From Nocardioides seonyuensis (lineage in GTDB: Bacteria > Actinomycetota > Actinomycetes > Propionibacteriales > Nocardioidaceae): DNA of 64,000 nt. Numbering within the stretch: position 1 is the first letter of the stretch; each line of letters begins with the position of its first letter. The notes beneath the pieces were generated by a model. It was not told the origin of the DNA. It searched no databases and worked only from the letters and a program-made list of their open reading frames with translations. Location: positions 3,038,001 through 3,102,000 of the forward strand of contig NZ_CP038436.1 in NCBI RefSeq assembly GCF_004683965.1, read 5' to 3'. This document shows positions 56,040 through 64,000 of this stretch, piece after piece. The translations under genes and the position numbers were made by a program.

Positions 56040-57157
56040 CGCGCGGCCTCCTTCTCTCGTGGGGACTGCACGGCTGGTGGCCTCGGCGGCCCGAGCGCCG
56101 CACTCGAGATCGCCACGGCGAAGAACAGCAGCAGGGCAGCCGCGTTGCCGGCGCCGCCGACCTCGCGCGCGAGGTCGCTGCCGAGCGCGTCACCGCCCCA
56201 CAGCCGCAGGACCAGAGAGCTCTGGAGCAGCAGCCACGGCACCCACATCGCGCTCCGGTAGGGGAGTGGCACCCGCGTGACGGCAGGGAGGATCGACGGG
56301 GCGTGCGCCATGATCATCGAGATCGCGAAGCCGAGGAACACCGCGTGGACGACGGCGTCGTACGCCGGCCCGTCCGCCGGGTGGCCGACCACGAGCCACA
56401 CCCCGCCGGCCACCGCCAGCCATGCCTGTCCGGCGAGCATGCAGGCGGCAGCGAAGCGGGGGAGCCCGGTGCTGCGCACGGTGCGTCGAGCGACGTCGTA
56501 CGACGCCAGCCACCACGCGAGTGCCAGCACGGCGAGACCCAGGACCGCCCCACCGGCACGCGGCCACATGGTCGCGGCCGGGACGGCGAGGGTGATCGCC
56601 ATCGCGGACAGGACGAGCGTCGGTCCGGCCGACGGGGGCATGGCCAACCGCGCCAGCTCGAGGCGCTCCCCGCCGATGGTCAGGATGAGGAAGCCCGCCA
56701 GCCACGGGAGGGTCAGGGCGACGTCGGCTCCTCCCGCCACAAGCAGGGTGGCCCCGAGAGCCAGGACGGCGCCGAGTGCCGAGACCAGCACCGCGTCGTC
56801 ACGCTGACGCCTCCACAACGGCACGTAGACGGCGCACAGGCTCAAGGCTCCGCCGGCGAGCAGGGTGGGGGCCCACCGGTCGAGGCCGGGGACCAGGAGG
56901 GCAAGCGCACCGGCGCCGAGCAGGGTGGGGGAGAGATAGCCCCAGGGCCGGCGCAGCGCGACCGCCCTCTCGAGCGCGATGAGGGTGCCCACGAAGCCGA
57001 GCACCATCAGGAGTCCGTGCGCCTCTCCGAGGCGGCCGGACGGGACCGGTGACCACACGCCGAGGAGCGTCAGCCCGGCATCCACCCCCGCGACCATCGC
57101 GACCGCGGCGGGGAGCGCGAGCAGGGCGCGCGGAGCAGGGGCTCGCCGCGTGCTCAC
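56036..57157 (-). CDS. NnrS-like polytopic membrane protein
   Basis: A 373-residue protein with about 10-12 membrane helices. Conserved His residues occur within helices: His47 (EAHGLLMVLGFVGTLIALER), His271 (VVHAVFLGFAIS) and His285 (MAHAPSILPAV). These positions recall NnrS, a heme- and copper-containing protein linked to nitric oxide metabolism. GTG 57157 overlaps the regulator gene as GTGA, and its stop overlaps the NirK fusion as ATGA, so the three genes form one operon. The N-terminal membrane domain of the fusion looks like a relative. The family call is tentative. Confidence 0.55.
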   Translation of the reverse strand: MSTRRAPAPRALLALPAAVAMVAGVDAGLTLLGVWSPVPSGRLGEAHGLLMVLGFVGTLIALERAVALRRPWGYLSPTLLGAGALALLVPGLDRWAPTLLAGGALSLCAVYVPLWRRQRDDAVLVSALGAVLALGATLLVAGGADVALTLPWLAGFLILTIGGERLELARLAMPPSAGPTLVLSAMAITLAVPAATMWPRAGGAVLGLAVLALAWWLASYDVARRTVRSTGLPRFAAACMLAGQAWLAVAGGVWLVVGHPADGPAYDAVVHAVFLGFAISMIMAHAPSILPAVTRVPLPYRSAMWVPWLLLQSSLVLRLWGGDALGSDLAREVGGAGNAAALLLFFAVAISSAALGPPRPPAVQSPREKEAAR

Positions 57158-57750
57158 GGCAGCCTCACCATGCAACCGAGGGTCTCGGGTCGTGGGTGGA
57201 GCTCAGCCCCAGAGGTGCCGAGCACGCCCTCGATCAGCCCGAGGTGGACCGCGCACACGACCGCCGGGTGGGTCCGCGCGGCCTCGAGCAGGGGGCACGA
57301 GTGCAGGGTCAGGTCATCACCGTCGACCCGCGGCGAGAAGCCGGTGTGCTCGAGGGCCAGCCTGACCCGCTCGCGAGGCTCGGCGACGGGCCCGAGCTGC
57401 TCTCGGAGCCGCTCACCCCAAGCCTGTCCGCCCTTGGCTGCGGCCGGGTCGAGCGTGTGCGGTCCCGCACCATGCTCGCTCTCCAGCCCTGCGGCCAGCG
57501 CGATCGCCAGGGACTCGTACTCGGGCTGTCGGGCGAGGTAGCCCCAGGCCGGCCTGCCACGACCGCCACGTCGTACGGCCACCCGGCTTGCGTGCCCCTG
57601 GGTCACGAGCGCGTCGAGGTGCCCGCGCAGGGTGTTGGCGTGGAGTCCTGTGCGGCCCTGGAGATCGGAGAGCGTGAGGGGGCGTGCCTCGTCGCGCAGC
57701 ACGGCGAGCACACGCGACTGGGCGGAAGTGACCCCGGCATTTATTTCCAC
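57154..57750 (-). CDS. Winged-helix regulator with C-terminal cysteines (SufR-like), putative Fe-S/NO sensor
   Basis: A 198-residue regulator of the ArsR/SufR (COG2345) type: helix-turn-helix at about 20-60 (PLTLSDLQGRTGLHANTLRG) and a wing RVAVRRGGRGRPAWGY. The C-terminal domain has CPLLEAARTHPAVVC (Cys152, Cys166) and a last Cys193, spacing close to three of the cluster-binding cysteines of SufR. It should sense NO or redox stress and control the NirK operon and the divergent hemerythrin gene. TACAAT 7 bases before the GTG (complement of 57758-57763) suggests leaderless start. A longer frame across the hemerythrin gene is rejected. Confidence 0.72.
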   Translation of the reverse strand: MEINAGVTSAQSRVLAVLRDEARPLTLSDLQGRTGLHANTLRGHLDALVTQGHASRVAVRRGGRGRPAWGYLARQPEYESLAIALAAGLESEHGAGPHTLDPAAAKGGQAWGERLREQLGPVAEPRERVRLALEHTGFSPRVDGDDLTLHSCPLLEAARTHPAVVCAVHLGLIEGVLGTSGAELHPRPETLGCMVRLP

Positions 57751-57799
57751 GGAGTTGATTGTAGGGTATTCCCACACCACTCGCCTGAGGAGGCACCAC
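57751..57799. promoter_or_regulatory. Divergent promoter region, regulator/hemerythrin
   Basis: Only 49 bases separate the two starts. On the minus strand TACAAT (complement of 57758-57763) serves the regulator gene. On the plus strand TAGGGT (57762-57767) may serve the hemerythrin gene, and AGGAGG lies 6 bases before its ATG. The -10 elements overlap, so one bound repressor could shut both. No clear palindrome of known type is visible. Confidence 0.55.
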
Positions 57800-58582
57800 A
57801 TGTCCACCGTCACCATCGCCAGCACCGCCGCGGACGCAGCAGCCGCCGAGAAGGTCGAGCAGCACCATGCGGAGATGGCCGGTCGGCTCGACCTCCTCAC
57901 CGCGGCGCTGCTCAGCGCCGCCGGCACCGACCGCGCCGAGGCGGCACGTGCCGAGCTGCTCGCGTGGCTGCGCAACGAGCTGGTTCCCCACGCCGAGGCG
58001 GAGGAGCGCACGCTCTACCCAGCAGCGGCCGAGATCCCCGAGGCCCGGCTGCTGGTGGAGGCGATGCTCGCCGAGCACGTGCTGATCCACCGCCTGGTCG
58101 CCGACCTCGACACGGCCACGAGCCCGGTCGCCGCCGCTGCGTTCGCGCAGGCGCTCGAGACCGTCTTCGACAGTCACCTCGCCAAGGAGAACGACCAGCT
58201 CATCCCGACCCTCGTCGCCTCGCCGAAGTACTCCGTCGCCGAGATGCTCGACGGCATGCACGAGCTGCTCGGGGGGCACGAGGCCCACGACGAGCCGGCC
58301 GTCGCGGGGGCCGGTGGCGGGCACCAGTGCGCGTGCGGTGGGCATGACGAGGAGGGGCTCCCCGAGCTCGACACACGCACGATCCCGCACGCCATCCGGC
58401 ACGCGACCATCTTCGGTGCCCTCGAGGGACTGCGGCCGGGGTCCGGTCTGCTCCTGACGGCCAACCACGACCCGCTGCCCTTGCTCGCCCAGCTCGAGCA
58501 GCGCGCCCCCGGCGCCTTCGCGGTCGACTACGTCGAGCGCGGCCCGGAGCTGTGGCGACTGCAGTTCACCCGTCAGGGCTGA
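57800..58582 (+). CDS. Hemerythrin-DUF2249 fusion protein
   Basis: A 260-residue protein. Residues 18-135 form a hemerythrin HHE bundle with candidate iron ligands His23, His64, Glu68, His93, His97, His126 and Glu130. A His/Cys-rich linker (158-182, with HQCACGGHD) may bind metal. Residues 190-258 are DUF2249 (LDTRTIPHAIRHATIFGALE, GLLLTANHDPLPLLAQLE), a domain often found beside denitrification and hemerythrin genes. Probably binds O2 or NO and protects against nitrosative stress. Strong ribosome site AGGAGG. Start ATG 57800; the longer upstream frame overlaps the regulator. Confidence 0.85.
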   Translation: MSTVTIASTAADAAAAEKVEQHHAEMAGRLDLLTAALLSAAGTDRAEAARAELLAWLRNELVPHAEAEERTLYPAAAEIPEARLLVEAMLAEHVLIHRLVADLDTATSPVAAAAFAQALETVFDSHLAKENDQLIPTLVASPKYSVAEMLDGMHELLGGHEAHDEPAVAGAGGGHQCACGGHDEEGLPELDTRTIPHAIRHATIFGALEGLRPGSGLLLTANHDPLPLLAQLEQRAPGAFAVDYVERGPELWRLQFTRQG

Positions 58583-58593
58583 AGCGCGGGGCC

Positions 58594-59970
58594 TCAGGCC
58601 TCGCCCGCGATGAGGTAGCGGTCGTCCTGGCGCTCGAGCTGGAGGATCACCTGCTCTGTCGAGCGACTTCCGTTCTTCATCACGTAGTCGACGGTGTAGC
58701 TGACGGTGAGGTTGTCGGCGTTGGGGACGATCCTGCTCACCGACGCCGACTCCACCGTCCGCCACCAACCGTTGTAGCCGCCGAACCCGTTGCTCGCCTC
58801 CTGGAACTCCGGCGTGAGCTGTTCGAAGGCCGTCCTGGGGTCCGAGGTCACGGTGTCGAGGTACTCCGTGACGAACGCGGCCATCTCCTGACGGGTCCGC
58901 TCGGACGTCTCGGCGGCCGGCTCGGTCTGGGGGTTGTCGGTGGTGCTGGCCGAGGCCTGGGTGTCGCCAGGCGGTTGCGCTTCGGGGCGGCCGTCGTCGC
59001 CGGGCCACATCCACCACGTCAGTACGCCGACCAGGAGCACCGCTGCCGCCACCACCAGCCACCCGGTGGGGAACCGCGCCCCTCCTCGGACAGTCGTGGC
59101 GGGAAGGGTGGGCGTCCCCCGAGTGGGGTTGGGCGTCGGGGTGAGGACCGAGGTGGCCTCGGTGGGTGCCGTCGACGTCATGCCGGATGCGACTCGACGC
59201 AGGTCGTCGCGGACCCGGTGCATCGGCCACCGGCGCGCCGGGTCCTTCTCCATCGTCACGGCGAGCAGGCCTGCGAGCGGGTGGCCTGCGGGCAGCCGCG
59301 GAGGGTCCTCGTTGACGATCGCGAACAGCGCGCCCATGAGGTTGTCCGTCGTGTCGTACGGCGGCCGCCCCTCGACGGCGTGGAAGAGGGTCGCGCCCAG
59401 CGACCACACGTCGCTCGCGGACGACGCCGTCGCGCCGGAGGCGACCTCGGGTGCCAGGTAGGCGGGGGACCCGGTGACGAGCCCGGTCCGGGTGAGCGCC
59501 GCGTCCTGGTCGGCGCGCGCGATGCCGAAGTCACCCAGCTTCGCCTCGAGCTCGTCGGTCATCAGGATGTTGCTCGGCTTCACGTCCCGGTGGACGATCC
59601 CGGCGGCGTGCGCGTCCGCCAGTGCGTCGGCCGCCTGGGAGAGGACGCGGGCGGCCTCCCGGCTGTCGAGTGGTCCCTCGGCCCGCACCAGGTCGGACAA
59701 GGTCCGCCCGTCGACGTACTCCATGACGAGCCAGTGGGCGTCGTCCTCCATGACGAGGTCGAAGATGGACACCACGTGAGGGTGGTTCAGCGATGCCGCC
59801 AGCCTGGCCTCACGCTCCGCGCGTGCCAGCTCGGGGGTGTCTGCCCCCGGCATGACGCCGATGCGCTTCAGCGCGACCTGCCGGCCGAGCACCTCGTCGC
59901 GGGCGAGGTGGACCGTCGCGGACCCACCGCGGCCGATCTCCCGCTCGAGGGAGTACCTGCCCGCGATCAC
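58594..59970 (-). CDS. PknB-like transmembrane Ser/Thr protein kinase (copy 2)
   Basis: A 458-residue kinase, collinear with the copy at 51739: EIGRGGSA (11-18), Lys35, HRDVKPSN (Asp129), DFG (Asp147), GSPAYLAPE, then a shorter linker, one membrane helix (about 303-322) and the same outer domain (EFQEASNGFGGYNGWW to the C-terminus). The two are clear tandem paralogs in the same direction, separated by the nitrogen-oxide genes. The GTG start is shared by both. The outer domain lacks PASTA repeats; its ligand is unknown. Confidence 0.9.
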   Translation of the reverse strand: MIAGRYSLEREIGRGGSATVHLARDEVLGRQVALKRIGVMPGADTPELARAEREARLAASLNHPHVVSIFDLVMEDDAHWLVMEYVDGRTLSDLVRAEGPLDSREAARVLSQAADALADAHAAGIVHRDVKPSNILMTDELEAKLGDFGIARADQDAALTRTGLVTGSPAYLAPEVASGATASSASDVWSLGATLFHAVEGRPPYDTTDNLMGALFAIVNEDPPRLPAGHPLAGLLAVTMEKDPARRWPMHRVRDDLRRVASGMTSTAPTEATSVLTPTPNPTRGTPTLPATTVRGGARFPTGWLVVAAAVLLVGVLTWWMWPGDDGRPEAQPPGDTQASASTTDNPQTEPAAETSERTRQEMAAFVTEYLDTVTSDPRTAFEQLTPEFQEASNGFGGYNGWWRTVESASVSRIVPNADNLTVSYTVDYVMKNGSRSTEQVILQLERQDDRYLIAGEA

Positions 59971-60044
59971 GTGCAGTTCTTCCTGATCACGCGCCCTAGG
60001 CTAATCACACGAGACCAACACCGCCCTTTGCGGAAGGAACCCAC

Positions 60045-61355
60045 GTGACGACCCCCAATGTCCTCGACGAGCTGGAATGGCGCGGCCTGATCGCCCACTC
60101 CACCGATCGCGACGCGCTCCGCGCTGCGCTGGACGAGGGGAGCGTGAAGTTCTACGTGGGGTTCGACCCCACCGCGCCCAGCCTGCACATGGGACACCTC
60201 GTCCAGGTGCTCACGGCCAAGCGCCTCCAGCTCGCGGGGCACACCCCGTTCGCCCTGGTGGGCGGGGCCACCGGGATGATCGGCGACCCCAAGGAGTCGG
60301 GGGAGCGGTCGCTGAACACCCTGGCCACCGTCAAGGACTGGGTCCAGCGCGTGCGTGCCCAGATCGAGCCCTTCCTCTCCTTCGAGGGTGACCATGCCGC
60401 GACCATGGTCGACAACTACGACTGGACCGCGTCGCTGTCGGTGATCGACTTCCTGCGCGACATCGGCAAGCACTTCCCGGTGAACCGCATGTTGGCGCGC
60501 GATGTCGTCGCGCGCCGACTCGAGGACGGCATCTCCTACACGGAGTTCTCCTACGTCCTGCTCCAGTCCCTCGACTTCCTCGAGCTGCACCGCCAGCACG
60601 GTGTGACCTTGCAGTTCGGCGGCTCCGACCAGTGGGGCAACCTCACGGCTGGGGCCGAGCTCGTCCGACGAGCCCACGGTGGCCACGTCCACGCCTTCGC
60701 GACGCCCCTGCTGACCAAGTCCGACGGCACCAAGTACGGCAAGACCGAGGGCGGTGCGCTGTGGCTCGACCCGGCGATGATGTCGCCCTACGCCTTCCAC
60801 CAGTTCTGGCTCAACGTGGAGGACGAGAAGGTGGGTGAGCTCCTCCGCATCTTCACCTTCCTCACGCGCGAGGAGATCCTGGAGCTCGAGGCCGAGACCG
60901 CGGAGAAGCCCTACCTCCGCGCGGGGCAGAAGCGCCTCGCCGACGAGGTCACAGCCCTCGTGCACGGCGAGGAGGAGGTCGAGCACGCCAAGGCGGCTGC
61001 TGCAGCGCTGTTTGGCGGCGGCGACCTGGCCACCCTCAACGGCGCGACCTTGGGTGCGGCCCTCTCCGAGGCGGGCAGCATCCAGGTCGACCGTGACCAG
61101 ATGCCGTCCCTGGTCGACCTCTTGGTCGAGACGGGGCTGGTGAAGAGCAAGGGGGATGCACGCAGGACGGTCTCCGAGGGCGGTGCCTACCTCAACAACG
61201 AACGGGTCGCGGATGCTGAGCGCGTCCCCGGGGAGGACGACATCCTCGCCGGCGGCTGGCTCGTTCTACGGCGGGGGAAGAAGAGCTTCGCCGGCGTCCA
61301 AGTGAGCGGAGGGCGGGTGCCCCAGGAGTCCCAAGGGCCCCACACAGCGCGCTGA
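60045..61355 (+). CDS. tyrS: Tyrosyl-tRNA synthetase
   Basis: A 436-residue class I synthetase: FDPTAPSLHMGHLVQ has the HIGH-type signature, SDQWGNLTAG contacts tyrosine, KYGKTEGG is the KMSKS equivalent of this family, and a C-terminal S4 RNA-binding domain (about 365-425, LVKSKGDARRTVSEGGAYLN) follows. It charges tRNA-Tyr. GTG start at 60045 with GGAAGGA upstream. It lies just before the rRNA operon. Confidence 0.96.
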   Translation: MTTPNVLDELEWRGLIAHSTDRDALRAALDEGSVKFYVGFDPTAPSLHMGHLVQVLTAKRLQLAGHTPFALVGGATGMIGDPKESGERSLNTLATVKDWVQRVRAQIEPFLSFEGDHAATMVDNYDWTASLSVIDFLRDIGKHFPVNRMLARDVVARRLEDGISYTEFSYVLLQSLDFLELHRQHGVTLQFGGSDQWGNLTAGAELVRRAHGGHVHAFATPLLTKSDGTKYGKTEGGALWLDPAMMSPYAFHQFWLNVEDEKVGELLRIFTFLTREEILELEAETAEKPYLRAGQKRLADEVTALVHGEEEVEHAKAAAAALFGGGDLATLNGATLGAALSEAGSIQVDRDQMPSLVDLLVETGLVKSKGDARRTVSEGGAYLNNERVADAERVPGEDDILAGGWLVLRRGKKSFAGVQVSGGRVPQESQGPHTAR

Positions 61356-61397
61356 CCTGCGCAAACAGTGCTGTGCTCGCCGTCACACGCTTTCGAT

Positions 61398-61426
61398 TTG
61401 CGCGAAGATCCAGAGGCGTCTAATGT
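61398..61426 (+). promoter_or_regulatory. rRNA operon promoter
   Basis: TTGCGC (61398-61403), a 17-base spacer and TAATGT (61421-61426) form a good sigma-A type promoter about 415 bases before 16S rRNA. Further weak candidates (TTGACC at 61582) lack a fitting -10. Confidence 0.7.
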
Positions 61427-61815
61427 TTCACCTCGTCGCCAGGGAGCGGCGGGGAGCAAGACCGGTCTGGTCGGGCTCCCGGCCCCAGGCAGACGATCGG
61501 CAGGACAAAAGCCTTCGGGTGTGTCCAGCCGGCAGGGCGAAAGGCCGCGGATTTGCTCCACGGAATCACTGCCCGATAAGTTTGACCAGTTGCTCCGCGT
61601 GATCGCGCTTTGTGGTGTGTGTCGTGGGTGTGTCTGATTCTTGAGAACTCAACAGTGTGTTTGATAGTCGACGAATTAGTTTGTTTTGCCCCGTTGACTT
61701 CTGGTCGTCTTTTTGGTGGCTGGTTGTTGATGGTTTCTTTGACAATGATTCTGGCTTTTTTGTCAGTTTTGTTTTTTGTCAGGGGATGTGGCTCTCTTTT
61801 TCTCTGCATGGCTCT

Positions 61816-61828
61816 TTGGGGTTGTGTG
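61816..61828 (+). other. 5' arm of 16S precursor processing stem
   Basis: TTGGGGTTGTGTG (61816-61828) can pair with CACACGCCCCGA (63366-63377), with G-T pairs and one bulged T. The arms lie about 12 bases before and 9 bases after mature 16S rRNA, where RNase III cuts the loop-out precursor. Seen by eye; no folding was computed. Confidence 0.6.
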
Positions 61829-61840
61829 GGGGTTTGTTTT

Positions 61841-63837
<1,997 letters not shown>

Positions 63838-64000
63838 GAGACAAGCTATGAAGGGCACATGGTGGATGCCTTGGCATCAAGAGCCGATGAAGGACGTTGG
63901 AGCCTGCGATAAGCCCTGGGGAGTTGGCAACCGAGCTGTGATCCGGGGGTGTCCGAATGGGGAAACCCAGCACGAGTCATGTCGTGTTACCCGCACCTGA
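63838..64000 (+). rRNA. rrl: 23S ribosomal RNA, 5' part
   Basis: GGGCACATGGTGGATGCCTT near 63853 is the conserved 23S 5' domain, followed by GACGTTGGAGCCTGCGATAAGC and CCGAATGGGGAAACCC. The start is placed by alignment with E. coli; the gene continues past the window. Confidence 0.95.

Larger units (their letters stand above)
61356..61840 (+). promoter_or_regulatory. rRNA operon leader region (about 485 bases, no gene)
   Basis: The gap between tyrS and 16S rRNA holds the rRNA promoter (61398-61426), a conserved TTCTTGAGAACTCAACAG element (starting at 61638) like the antitermination/processing box of actinobacterial rRNA leaders, and a strongly T- and G-rich stretch (61661-61840). Apparent short open frames here lack ribosome sites and are not genes. 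Confidence 0.85.

Overview
The window is high-GC actinobacterial chromosome, most likely Nocardioides or another Nocardioidaceae member. The evidence is the 16S rRNA type, GC-biased codon third positions, and a housekeeping backbone whose order (phoH, ybeY, CNNM protein, a cytidine-deaminase-like gene, era, recO, uppS, fur/zur, glyS, dgt, dnaG, tRNA-Asn) resembles what I recall of Mycobacterium tuberculosis Rv2368c to Rv2343c, with other modules placed between the conserved genes. Many genes have a TANNNT or related -10 hexamer 6 to 9 bases before the start codon, as in actinobacterial leaderless transcription.

Bases 1-7200 hold an uptake operon: the end of an acyl-CoA ligase, a branched-chain-type ABC transporter (livH, livM, livK, livF) and a PaaK-like ligase. 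A lipoprotein with the full copper-ligand set of PHM/DBM-type monooxygenases follows. Bases 7289-13063 carry phoH-ybeY-CNNM-degenerate CDA and then a pair likely to make 10-methyl branched (tuberculostearic-type) fatty acids. Bases 13060-18612, minus strand, are a B12 operon behind a cobalamin riboswitch: binding lipoprotein, permease, ATPase, cobD (frameshifted), cobO and a CobC-like aminotransferase. A siderophore-interacting-protein-family flavoprotein is divergent from it and ends in era.

Bases 20500-28860 hold small accessory genes plus leuA, which has a 17-codon leader peptide with three consecutive Leu codons and competing hairpins. Bases 28948-35936 carry recO, uppS, an ABC exporter and the zinc operon znuA-znuC-znuB-zur, whose leaderless promoter is covered by two Zur-like palindromes. 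Bases 35990-47338 carry glyS, dusB, a VanY-like secreted protein, dgt, a small envelope cluster, dnaG, tRNA-Asn and prfC.

Bases 47371-50894 have a PIG-L deacetylase and a DUF1501/DUF1800 pair. Bases 51739-59970 contain the most unusual module. Two paralogous membrane Ser/Thr kinases flank a four-gene nitrogen-oxide cluster: a 898-residue fusion of membrane domain, cupredoxin and NirK-type nitrite reductase; an NnrS-like membrane protein; a SufR-like Cys-containing regulator; and a divergent hemerythrin-DUF2249 protein. tyrS and the start of an rRNA operon (promoter, leader, 16S, spacer without tRNA, 5' end of 23S) finish the window.

Four genes (cobD, a lipoprotein at 28 kb, the exporter permease at 32 kb, znuB) are each broken by one base at a short G/C run. 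That pattern suggests consensus errors, although real frameshifts are possible. All function calls rest on reading the sequence and remembered family features; no search was run.
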